NCBI GenBank assembly: GCA_023231445.1
Contig: JALNVF010000048.1
Coordinates: forward strand, 1-20,998
DNA from: Treponema sp.
Lineage (GTDB): Bacteria; Spirochaetota; Spirochaetia; Treponematales; Treponemataceae
Length of the DNA stretch: 20,998 nt
Reading direction: 5' to 3'
In this document: positions 7,027 to 14,144 of the stretch, one piece after another
How positions within the stretch are numbered: the stretch's first letter is position 1
Layout of the letters: the number at the start of each line of letters is the position of its first letter
Translations under genes and position numbers: made by a program
Notes under the pieces: model-generated
Database searches by the model: none
The model's input: only the letters and a program-made list of their open reading frames with translations
What the model was told of the DNA's origin: nothing

Positions 7027-8587
7027 TACTACCTCCTGTCTTACGATTATTGCCGAATAATAATTCCTCGTACCGTGATTTCATAATTGTTACACAGTCT
7101 TCAAGCGTCGCCTGATGACGAACAATATCTTCTGCAAGCGCACGGCAGTTAGGTGCGCCGCACGAACCACAGTCAAGTCCGGGAAGTTGTTCAATAATAT
7201 CCTCCATATTCTGCATCATTTTACGCGCTGTTGCAAAATCATCGCTGAGCTGCCGTGCAGGCCGCGGAGTTATCTGTCTGGTAAATGACAGTGCAGCAAT
7301 GTCAGGAGCAGGTTCATCTATTAAATCTGCAAGAATCGGCGAAGCAGCATCTGCCCTGTCCTGCGATGCGTCTTCTGCAGCAAGTGTTGCAGCAAGTTCG
7401 CTGTTCCCTTTTATTCCCGGTGACGATTTATTCTGTGCTTCTTCCGCCGAACGGGGGCGTTCTCTTTCCGGCAGCTCCCGGGCTGCAAAATCTGCTGCCT
7501 GCACACGACGGTTACGAAGCCTGTTGCGCATCACAGCAAGCCCTTCACTGCTCGTCTTTATCAGCAGAGGACCGTTAATACAGCCACCGGGACATGCGTC
7601 AAGTTCAGCAAAGTCGTATGCGGCCAGCTGTCCGTCTTCAATTGACTCAAGTGTTTCGATTACCTGCTGAATGCCGCACGAAGTAATCCAGTTGAATTTC
7701 TCCGGATGGTCAAGAAAATGCGCGGCATATTCAGATTCACCTGATTCCCGGCCCCATGCAAGTCCGTCGGGAGCATCCGTATACCAGTCAGAAACTTCAG
7801 GTGCAGCAGCTCCGATATTAAGTGCCTTGAGTTCTTCCGCAATGTCGCTGACGTCTTTCTTTTCATCGCTGCGCATTTTTCTGAGCTCCGTAATAAGGGG
7901 AAGATACAGAGTCGCAAATGAAAAAGCACCGTCCATGTCAGTAAAATCATATCCCACAGGCGAACGGGCTACTGTAATCTTTGCCGAACACGGGGAAATA
8001 AGAAAAACGCCGATTTTTTCAGAAGGGCCTGATTTTGCCTCAAGTTCCTTACGTGCTCTGCGCGCGGTAAGTTCTACCGGAGGCAGCAGCGGAAGGATAT
8101 TATCAAGCAGAGACGGAAAGCGTACTTCAATCAGTTTAATGATAGTAGGACACGACGATGAAATAAGCGGTTTAGGTAAATTCTTTCCGTGACTCAGCAG
8201 GTAAGATGTGGCACGGCTTATCTTGAGCGCATCTTCGGATACATCATATACGTCGGTAAAACCGAGCAACTTGAACGCATCGTGAATCTGTTGTTTTGAA
8301 TAGTGCACATTAAACTGTCCGTATATCGACGGAGTAATAAGCGCGGCCCTGAGAGAATACGGTTTTAAATCATCTAAATCCGCTGTAAGAGAATACTTCG
8401 CTTTGTTGGGACAGTGACGTATACATTCACCACAGTCGATACAACGTTCCTCAAGGATATGCGCCTTACCGTTCCGGACACGGATTGCCTCCGCAGGACA
8501 GCCTGTGACGCAGATTGTACAGCCTTTGCACATATCTTCGTGAAGATGAACAGAGTGAAATTGTGACGCTGCTTGCTGTTCAGACAT
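7004..8587 (-). CDS. FeFe-hydrogenase-like protein with 2x[4Fe-4S] ferredoxin and C-terminal 4Fe-4S domain (sensory type)
   Basis: 527 residues, cytoplasmic. An N-terminal ferredoxin domain has Cys 20/23/26/30 and 49/52/55/59. The H-cluster domain (about 75-345) keeps all four cubane-ligand cysteines: C146 in SSSCP, C200 in SPCSAK, and C332 and C336 in ACPGGCINGP, with K203 after C200. The proton-relay cysteine of catalytic enzymes (first Cys of TSCCP) is Ser145, and the methionines usually preceding the second and third motifs are replaced (S198, D330). A linker rich in Ala, Glu and Pro (about 365-450) leads to a C-terminal Fe4S domain, C473/C476/C481/C498, of the type also seen in RnfB. These changes are those of sensory hydrogenases, so I read it as an H2 or redox sensor rather than a turnover enzyme. 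It overlaps the HATPase gene by 8 nt, which supports signalling. H-cluster maturation genes (hydEFG) are not in the window. Confidence 0.85.
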   Translation of the reverse strand: MSEQQAASQFHSVHLHEDMCKGCTICVTGCPAEAIRVRNGKAHILEERCIDCGECIRHCPNKAKYSLTADLDDLKPYSLRAALITPSIYGQFNVHYSKQQIHDAFKLLGFTDVYDVSEDALKISRATSYLLSHGKNLPKPLISSSCPTIIKLIEVRFPSLLDNILPLLPPVELTARRARKELEAKSGPSEKIGVFLISPCSAKITVARSPVGYDFTDMDGAFSFATLYLPLITELRKMRSDEKKDVSDIAEELKALNIGAAAPEVSDWYTDAPDGLAWGRESGESEYAAHFLDHPEKFNWITSCGIQQVIETLESIEDGQLAAYDFAELDACPGGCINGPLLIKTSSEGLAVMRNRLRNRRVQAADFAARELPERERPRSAEEAQNKSSPGIKGNSELAATLAAEDASQDRADAASPILADLIDEPAPDIAALSFTRQITPRPARQLSDDFATARKMMQNMEDIIEQLPGLDCGSCGAPNCRALAEDIVRHQATLEDCVTIMKSRYEELLFGNNRKTGGSNGTARTH

Positions 8588-8999
8588 TCTGTGTTTTTAT
8601 CTCCATTGTCACTTTCGTACCGACACCGACGGTACTGTCTATATGCATAAAATCAGAATTACGTTTCATATTCGGAAGCCCCATACCGGCGCCCCATCCG
8701 AGATCCCTGGCTTCAGCAGAAGCAGTCGAAAATCCCGGCTGCATTGCCAGCTCGATATCGGGAATCCCGGGACCGTGATCTTCCATAACTATGATAATCT
8801 TATCCTCGCCGATATCTACAGAAGCCTTTCCTCCGTGAGCATGTATTACCATGTTAATTTCAGCTTCAAACATTGCAATTGCAGTACGCTTTATAACCAG
8901 AACGGGAAGTCCCAGCTGCTGAAGTTTCTTTTTTATATCCTGTGAAGCTGTTCCCGCCTTTGAAAAATCCTCACCTGAGACGTCATATTCGTATGTCAT
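8580..8999 (-). CDS. HATPase_c (GHKL) protein, RsbW/SpoIIAB-like anti-sigma or kinase module
   Basis: 139 residues consisting almost entirely of a Bergerat-fold ATPase domain. The N box is E45xxxN49 (FEAEINMVIHA), the G1 box is DHGPGIPD (74-81), and the G2 box is the glycine-rich GWGAGMGLPNMKR (101-113) with the preceding GFSTAS lid. Small stand-alone domains of this kind act as serine kinases or anti-sigma factors of the RsbW type. No sensor or dimerisation domain is present. It lies 8 nt after the DRTGG gene and overlaps the start of the hydrogenase-like gene by 8 nt, so the likely role is to convert the state of the iron-sulfur protein into a phosphorylation or sequestration output. Its target is not visible here. 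The start ATG follows an AAGGGG element at a rather long distance. Confidence 0.85.
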   Translation of the reverse strand: MTYEYDVSGEDFSKAGTASQDIKKKLQQLGLPVLVIKRTAIAMFEAEINMVIHAHGGKASVDIGEDKIIIVMEDHGPGIPDIELAMQPGFSTASAEARDLGWGAGMGLPNMKRNSDFMHIDSTVGVGTKVTMEIKTQNV

Positions 9000-9007
9000 C
9001 GTCTTAT

Positions 9008-9349
9008 TCAGTTCCCCTTAAGTCCTGCAGCAAAAAGTTTCCCACAGGCGGGGAACATCGGCATATCCGTTTCAATAATAAACAGATTGTTCTCTTCCGC
9101 CAGATCGGTCATCTCCTGTGTCGGTTTTTTACCGCGAACAAAACAGATTCCGTCAAGATCAAGCAGACTGGCCGTACGAATCACCTGTATATTAACCAGA
9201 CCTGTAAGCAGAAGCCCCCGGTCATGATAAAAAGCCATAACATCGCTCATCATATCTGATCCACATGCCGTGGCAATCTCTTTCTTCCTGAATGTCTCAC
9301 CGCAGACAATCGAACCGTCTACAGCTGTTGCTATCTGTTCAACAGTCAT
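9008..9349 (-). CDS. DRTGG domain protein
   Basis: 113 residues forming one small alpha/beta domain of the DRTGG family. Recognisable elements are the N-terminal helix with IATAVDGSIVCG, then ACGSDMMSDVMAF, a TGLVNIQVIRTA strand-turn, the FVRGKKP loop, and a C-terminal ETDMPMFPACGKLFAAGL segment. Free-standing DRTGG proteins are commonly encoded beside HATPase and FeFe-hydrogenase-like proteins in anaerobes. The domain is thought to bind a nucleotide or similar ligand, but its function is not established. It is the first gene of the operon. AAGGAG (9365-9360) lies 10 nt before the ATG, and an extended -10 lies just upstream. I do not see a DNA-binding motif. Confidence 0.82.
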   Translation of the reverse strand: MTVEQIATAVDGSIVCGETFRKKEIATACGSDMMSDVMAFYHDRGLLLTGLVNIQVIRTASLLDLDGICFVRGKKPTQEMTDLAEENNLFIIETDMPMFPACGKLFAAGLKGN

Positions 9350-9353
9350 ATAT

Positions 9354-9385
9354 TTGTGACTCCTTATGCATATATAATATCACAA
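9354..9385 (-). promoter_or_regulatory. Promoter and candidate operator of the DRTGG/HATPase/hydrogenase-like operon
   Basis: An extended -10 reading TGATATTAT on the minus strand (hexamer TATTAT 9379-9374), without a recognisable -35. The core promoter and Shine-Dalgarno (AAGGAG, 9365-9360) are bracketed by a perfect inverted repeat, TTGTGA (9385-9380) and TCACAA (9359-9354), with 20 nt between the arms. The half-sites resemble those of the redox regulator Rex (TTGTGA-6-TCACAA), but the spacing is not the standard one. The repeat could equally be coincidental or form a weak mRNA hairpin. Confidence 0.45.
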
Positions 9386-9440
9386 TTTCATCCATTGGGG
9401 GAAAAATAAAGAAAAGAAAAACAGAGTCGTAATGTTAAAT

Positions 9441-9468
9441 AAAAAAAGCCAGGCTTTTTTACCTGACT
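9441..9468 (-). terminator. Rho-independent terminator after tRNA-Asn
   Basis: On the minus strand AGTCAGG (9468-9462) pairs with CCTGGCT (9453-9447), 7 bp with one G-T around an A-rich loop, followed by seven T (9447-9441). It lies 8 nt after the tRNA 3' end and separates the tRNA from the DRTGG operon. Confidence 0.8.
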
Positions 9469-9475
9469 TTTCTGT

Positions 9476-9548
9476 CGCCCGATGCAGGTTTTGAACCTGC
9501 GACACATGGATTAACAGTCCATTGCTCTACCAGCTGAGCTAATCGAGC
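9476..9548 (-). tRNA. tRNA-Asn (anticodon GTT)
   Basis: A 73-nt cloverleaf read by eye on the minus strand. The acceptor stem is GCTCGAT with ATCGGGC (7 bp, one T-G), with discriminator G at 9476. The D arm is GCTC/GAGC, the anticodon arm is ATGGA-CTGTTAA-TCCAT with anticodon GTT, the variable loop is GTGTC, and the T arm is GCAGG-TTCAAAA-CCTGC. The 3' CCA is not encoded (the next bases are ACA), so it must be added by tRNA nucleotidyltransferase. Note TTCAAAA in place of the usual TTCGAAT-type T loop. It is a monocistronic unit with its own promoter and terminator. Confidence 0.97.
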
Positions 9549-9576
9549 TTACGTTGCAATTACGAACGTGAGAGTA

Positions 9577-9605
9577 ATAATATAAAAAACAGGAAAAAAA
9601 GTCAA
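9577..9605 (-). promoter_or_regulatory. Promoter of tRNA-Asn
   Basis: On the minus strand TTGACT (9605-9600), 17-nt T-rich spacer and TATTAT (9582-9577). Transcription is expected to begin about 20 nt before the mature tRNA 5' end at 9548. Confidence 0.7.
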
Positions 9606-9681
9606 TAGGGTTGTAATACAAACCCAGCACATCATTTATAAAACAAACTGGAACAATTTTTCGGATAAAAAAAGAAAAATG

Positions 9682-9690
9682 TGCTATAGT
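9682..9690 (+). promoter_or_regulatory. Extended -10 promoter of the diguanylate cyclase gene
   Basis: TGCTATAGT: a TG extension plus TATAGT (9685-9690). No good -35 is visible in the A/T-rich sequence upstream. The ATG at 9702 is 11 nt after the -10, leaving a leader of about 4-5 nt and no Shine-Dalgarno. Confidence 0.55.
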
Positions 9691-9701
9691 AATAATAACT
9701 T

Positions 9702-10838
9702 ATGGATGAGTCATCAATAGATATTCTTACTCAATTCCAGCACCTCCAGCAGTCAGGAATGCTCGCTTCCCTTGAAGATTTAAAAAGGGAAAACAGGGAA
9801 CTTAAACGCATTATTTCTGACATGCAGCTCCTTGTGTCGTATACAAACGTTGAGTCAATGCTCACATTTCTCATTACAAAATTCCTTGATTATTTTATTC
9901 CGCAGACACTTGTTTTTATTGTAAAACCGCCCCGTAATGATTCACTCAAACAGTATTACTTCCGGCGGCTGAAAAAAACAAGAGACTCTATAAATGAAAG
10001 TTGTTTTAATGAACTTAAAAATTTTTTCGATACTCATACCGATACATATCACAGCGGAGAAGCTGTCGCTTTTAAATCAATCGAAAAAGTATTTCCTTCA
10101 AATACATTTGATTCTGATTTTATCAGTCTGCATCCGAATCTGATTATTCCGCTTACGGGCATCGGCGGGGTATACGGTATTATCATTATGACGGACAAAA
10201 TCGTCGGTAATGAATATACGGAAAACGAACTTGACTATATGCAGCGCATGTTTTCCATTTTTGCAATTACCATGCAGAATGAACTTCATTACGAAACTTC
10301 CATTACAGATCCAAAGACAGGATTGTTCACTTATGATTATTTCGTTAAACGTATTCAGGAAAAAATCGCTTCTGCGCGGCGGCATAATACAAATTCGGCG
10401 ATGCTCATGCTCGACATCGATCATTTTAAACATTTTAATGATACATACGGACATCTTGCGGGAGACAAAGTTCTTGTTGCGCTCTCTCAGACACTGCAAC
10501 GGATAGTCAGGGAAGAAGACTGCGTTGCCCGTTTCGGTGGTGAAGAATTTTCCATACTTTTATCCGATTGCGATCCTGATTCTCTTTTTCTTGTTGCCGA
10601 ACGGATCCGTCGTACTGTTGCCGGCATAGAATTATACGAAAAAGACCAGAAGCTTCAGATAACAGTGAGTATCGGCGGTTGTATGATTGAAGCACTGAAA
10701 GGCGTTACACCAAAATATATATTCAAACGTTCCGATCAGGCACTCTATTTTTCAAAAGAAAACGGGAGAAACAGGTCAACTATATTCTCCATAGGATTAC
10801 TTGATCGTGTTCTTATGGATATACAGTCCGGCGAATAA
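9702..10838 (+). CDS. Diguanylate cyclase (GAF-like sensor plus GGDEF domain)
   Basis: This 378-residue cytoplasmic protein makes c-di-GMP from two GTP. The N-terminus (about 20-45) is a charged helix likely to form a coiled coil. Residues about 48-195 look like a GAF-type sensor, with the LIIPLTGIGGVYGIIIMTDK strand-loop pattern. The GGDEF domain spans about 200-365 with ITDPKTGLFTYDYF, DIDHFKHFNDTYGH (238-251; metal- and guanine-binding), the active-site GGEEF (279-283) and TVSIGG. An RxxD inhibitory site (R270-E-E-D273) lies exactly five residues before GGEEF, so product feedback inhibition is expected. All key residues are present and it should be active. There is no membrane segment and no EAL domain. 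It stands alone between tRNA-Asn and the convergent OmpA gene. The signal sensed by the GAF-like part is unknown. Confidence 0.9.
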   Translation: MDESSIDILTQFQHLQQSGMLASLEDLKRENRELKRIISDMQLLVSYTNVESMLTFLITKFLDYFIPQTLVFIVKPPRNDSLKQYYFRRLKKTRDSINESCFNELKNFFDTHTDTYHSGEAVAFKSIEKVFPSNTFDSDFISLHPNLIIPLTGIGGVYGIIIMTDKIVGNEYTENELDYMQRMFSIFAITMQNELHYETSITDPKTGLFTYDYFVKRIQEKIASARRHNTNSAMLMLDIDHFKHFNDTYGHLAGDKVLVALSQTLQRIVREEDCVARFGGEEFSILLSDCDPDSLFLVAERIRRTVAGIELYEKDQKLQITVSIGGCMIEALKGVTPKYIFKRSDQALYFSKENGRNRSTIFSIGLLDRVLMDIQSGE

Positions 10839-10857
10839 AACTTTTACTTATTTAAAT

Positions 10858-10906
10858 AAAAAACAGAATCATCCCTTTTTACGATGTAAAGTCAGGATAA
10901 TTCTGT
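10858..10906 (-). terminator. Terminator of the OmpA/FlgD-repeat operon
   Basis: Minus-strand ACAGAATTATCC (10906-10895) pairs with GGATGATTCTGT (10874-10863), a 12-bp stem with one G-T, followed by six T (10863-10858). It lies past the plus-strand terminator as seen from the OmpA gene. Confidence 0.75.
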
Positions 10907-10916
10907 ATAGGAAAGC

Positions 10917-10960
10917 CTGTCTGCGGGCTATCAAGGAACGTCCGCAGACAGATAGTTTTT
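10917..10960 (+). terminator. Terminator of the diguanylate cyclase gene
   Basis: A perfect 10-bp stem, CTGTCTGCGG (10917-10926) with CCGCAGACAG (10942-10951), a 15-nt loop, then ATAG and five T (10956-10960). The perfect stem also forms on the opposite strand but lacks a good T tract there. Confidence 0.75.
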
Positions 10961-10961
10961 A

Positions 10962-13900
10962 CTATTTTTCCAGAATGAACTCGACCCGCCGGTTTTTCCA
11001 GTTATTATCTTTATCCTGCCAGTCAGCGACAGGTTCTGTGCCGCCTTTTCCTTCTGTAGAAAGCCGGGACTCCCCAACCCCCTTACTGACAAGATACGAT
11101 TTTACAAACTCCGCGCGTTTGAGAGACAACGGTATAAGAGCCGGTCCCCATCGTCTCGGATTATCCTGAGTTTCCTCAGCCTCATCATTTGTCGTACGAT
11201 TTGCATGACCGACAACCGTAACTTTATAATCCTTGAATTTATTCAGAATTTCCGCAATACGTTTAAGAACACGCTCGTTCTTCTCTGCCTGCTCTGCCGT
11301 AACTCCATCTTTCTTTCCCGGTACGGTTTCCACTTTGAAATCGGCGTTATCGGAGCGGAAAATAATTGACGGAACAGCCATTTTAAGTACATTACCGTCA
11401 CGGATCACAAGCACATCGACTGCAATAATACCGTTGACTGTCGATGACATGCCGAGACTGTCTTTTACCGTAAATGTCCACGGATAATCCATTGCAGACT
11501 GTACGCGTTCCGCCATACCGCCTGCGTCTTTCTGTGTATTACTTAAACCATCCCAGACGATACGGTTTGTAATAGCCGTAGTTCCGCCGGTCCTCCAGAA
11601 TACACTTCCCTGCGGATCGTTTATAGTGAACGACCAGTTTGTAATTCTTCCCTTCGTTGAACCATTGAGCATAACGAATAAATCATCGTCCGTCCCGTCG
11701 TTATCAGGACTGAAATATTCAGGAGCGGTTTTTACACTGAGAACAGGAGGAGTTGCAGAACAGACGAACGGAGCAGACGATGCGGTAACTTTATTGCCCT
11801 TCTTGTAGACAATCTGCAGTCTTCCCGTGAATGTACCTTCTCCGGCTTTCCCTGACTGATCAAGACCATCCCATGTAATAGCCGCAGGAACATTCAGGCT
11901 GTCTTTTTCGGACCAGCTGCGTATTGAGGTCCCGTCTTCTCTGCATACATCGAAAATCCACGAAAGTATGCCGTCCGGAACAGTTGTCCTGATTGTAAAC
12001 TTCTGAGAATCGAGTGCGTTATCACCGTTTGGAGAAATTCCCTCAAGGTCCGTCGTAACGTACGCTTTTACTTCACGGTTATCAAGAGTAATACCGTTGA
12101 GCGATGTGCTGAACGTATTCCCTGCTTCGTCGGTAGAACTGATAACTATTGAATATATACCGTCAGAAGCCGTATTACCTGATTCGTCGGCACCTGTCCA
12201 GTCAAAACCGGGTTTCCCGTCAGTCTGAACGGTACCATTCCAGGTAAACTTACGGATCACCGTACCCTTTGCATCTTTGACTTCAGCCGACCATAACTTT
12301 TCGGTTGTACAGTCTGTTACAGCTACTGGAATCGTATCCTGATTTCCATCTCCATCAGGAGAGAATGAAGACCATGGTATCCGGGCCGAAAGATACGGTG
12401 CCTTTGTATCAAGCGTAAACTGCTGCGTAGTTGCAGAGGCCGCAGAGTCATTTGCTGAAGTAATGTCGAGTGATGCAGTATACTGCCCGTCGGGGCAGAT
12501 AATTCCAGTGTCATCTTTGCCATCCCAGACGAATGACGATGGAACAGTTCTGTTTTCACTTATTGTTTTAACGGCGGTTTTTGTTGCTGCCGAAAGGATC
12601 GTAAATGTATACTTTACTATTCCTCCGCTGCCCGCATGCGTCACAGGGGTAAACATAATCGTATCTTTACTTCTGTCACTGTTCGGCGAGAATGAGGTAT
12701 CCTTCATGGCGAGCATAATTGTCGCTTCGGTTGTATCCAGACTAAACTGGTCTGACCGGATAACGCCTGTATTACCTGCAAGATCCGTTGCGGAAAGTTC
12801 GAACACATATGAACCGTTCGGAGCAAGCTTGTCATTGTCATCAAGACCGTCCCAGACGACAGAATCAGGAGGAAATTCTCCAAGAGAGAATTTTTTTACA
12901 ACTTTCGACTCATCGTCAGCTGCATAAATTCTGCCGTTCCAAGCCTTAACAGCTGCAAGAGTTTTAGGAGTAAAGAACTGACTGATTGTAATCGTACTTT
13001 TAGAACCTGCCCCGAAAATTTTATCAGACACACGGACCTGAGCATCAGGCTTCGTCGTATCAAGCACAAAAACAGGAGAAAAAACAGGTACCGGTTCGAA
13101 TCCGTTCAGATATTTTGCAACAACCTTCGCCTGATACCGTCCGTTGGCAAGAACACTGCCGTCGGGATCAGTTCCGTCAAATACGATTGTATCAGGCGGT
13201 ATTTCCGACGATGAAGAGTCGTATGTACGGTAAACTTTTCCGCCTGCATCAACAATTGCAACACTCCATGATGTAAGTTTATTTCCACTGCCAGCCGCAG
13301 GCACCGGAATAGTTATATGTAATATAATAGAAGAAAGTTTACTATCCGATTTCGGCGAAAAATACTTGCTGCCGTCGATTGAAATATTTGTAGCAGGTTT
13401 TTCCGCTGAGAAAATAATATTCGTTATTGATGCATCAGCAGAAACGTTGCCTGCGCGGTCAGTTGCTTTTACTTCATAGGAATAGACGCCGTCGGCGACA
13501 GGAGTTCCCGAATCATTTGCACCGTTCCAGGTAAAATCAAGCGGCTCAGAATTTTTCCATATAAACCTGCGCACGACAGAACCGTCTGCTGCTTTGAAAC
13601 TTCCAACCCATTCGTCTTCCTTTGAACCAGACTGTCTGATTCTGAACTCAGACTTGGCACCCTCTCCGAAAATACGGTCGGACGGCTGTTCGACCGTTAT
13701 CTGAGGTGCAGAAGTGTCAACAACAACTTCATACTTGTCAGTCTTTCCGACATTACCATTATCGTCGGTCGCGGTAAAATAATACTGATAGGTTCCGTCG
13801 GGAGCTGTTTCACCATTATCCATGGCACCGTTCCATGTTACCGACGCAGGAATATCGACACCCTGTTTTGGTGTAATCAGTTGTTTGAAAAACGATTTGA

Positions 13901-14144
13901 ATGTTATGTTCTCCGGTAATGAAACTTTGTTTCCTATTTTGCGGACAATCTTCCCGGAAGCATCTTCAATAATCAGACTCCATGATTCAACATAGCGTTT
14001 TTCATAAATTTTCAGGGGAATAACAAGTTCATCCTGAACACCGTCATTATTCGGAGATATAAATTCAGGTCCCCTCTCTGCAAAAAGAGGTACGGCAGAC
14101 AACAGAAGGACTGCATTAAGTATTGTTAAAATCGTTTTTTTCAT
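10962..14144 (-). CDS. Exported protein with eight FlgD/Ig-like repeats and a C-terminal OmpA domain
   Basis: 1060 residues from the start chosen here. The signal peptide MKKTILTILNAVLLLSAVPLFA is cleaved before ERG. I count eight repeats of roughly 100-115 residues. Most open with an FSPNxDGxxD-type calcium-site-like motif (ISPNNDGVQD, FSPKSDSKLS, FSPNSDRSKD, FSPDGDGNQD, ISPNGDNALD, FSPDNDGTDD) or the variant IFGxGxKS, and each holds a W/F-D/N-G turn then PDGxYxxxxxAxDxAGN, as in FlgD Ig-like domains. The last ~130 residues form an OmpA-like domain with VVGHANRT, LSLKRAEFVKSYLVSKGV and NRRVEFILEK. The arginine of the peptidoglycan site is kept, but the usual aspartate (GHTD) is Asn in GHAN. 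It probably anchors a long periplasmic or surface rod at the cell wall. ATG 14144 overlaps the stop of the barrel gene as ATGA, favouring it over the ATG at 14168. Confidence 0.85.
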   Translation of the reverse strand: MKKTILTILNAVLLLSAVPLFAERGPEFISPNNDGVQDELVIPLKIYEKRYVESWSLIIEDASGKIVRKIGNKVSLPENITFKSFFKQLITPKQGVDIPASVTWNGAMDNGETAPDGTYQYYFTATDDNGNVGKTDKYEVVVDTSAPQITVEQPSDRIFGEGAKSEFRIRQSGSKEDEWVGSFKAADGSVVRRFIWKNSEPLDFTWNGANDSGTPVADGVYSYEVKATDRAGNVSADASITNIIFSAEKPATNISIDGSKYFSPKSDSKLSSIILHITIPVPAAGSGNKLTSWSVAIVDAGGKVYRTYDSSSSEIPPDTIVFDGTDPDGSVLANGRYQAKVVAKYLNGFEPVPVFSPVFVLDTTKPDAQVRVSDKIFGAGSKSTITISQFFTPKTLAAVKAWNGRIYAADDESKVVKKFSLGEFPPDSVVWDGLDDNDKLAPNGSYVFELSATDLAGNTGVIRSDQFSLDTTEATIMLAMKDTSFSPNSDRSKDTIMFTPVTHAGSGGIVKYTFTILSAATKTAVKTISENRTVPSSFVWDGKDDTGIICPDGQYTASLDITSANDSAASATTQQFTLDTKAPYLSARIPWSSFSPDGDGNQDTIPVAVTDCTTEKLWSAEVKDAKGTVIRKFTWNGTVQTDGKPGFDWTGADESGNTASDGIYSIVISSTDEAGNTFSTSLNGITLDNREVKAYVTTDLEGISPNGDNALDSQKFTIRTTVPDGILSWIFDVCREDGTSIRSWSEKDSLNVPAAITWDGLDQSGKAGEGTFTGRLQIVYKKGNKVTASSAPFVCSATPPVLSVKTAPEYFSPDNDGTDDDLFVMLNGSTKGRITNWSFTINDPQGSVFWRTGGTTAITNRIVWDGLSNTQKDAGGMAERVQSAMDYPWTFTVKDSLGMSSTVNGIIAVDVLVIRDGNVLKMAVPSIIFRSDNADFKVETVPGKKDGVTAEQAEKNERVLKRIAEILNKFKDYKVTVVGHANRTTNDEAEETQDNPRRWGPALIPLSLKRAEFVKSYLVSKGVGESRLSTEGKGGTEPVADWQDKDNNWKNRRVEFILEK

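Noticed and set aside
7299..7670. Plus-strand open frames within the hydrogenase-like gene
   Set aside because: Antisense shadows of the Ala/Glu-rich linker, with no promoter or Shine-Dalgarno.
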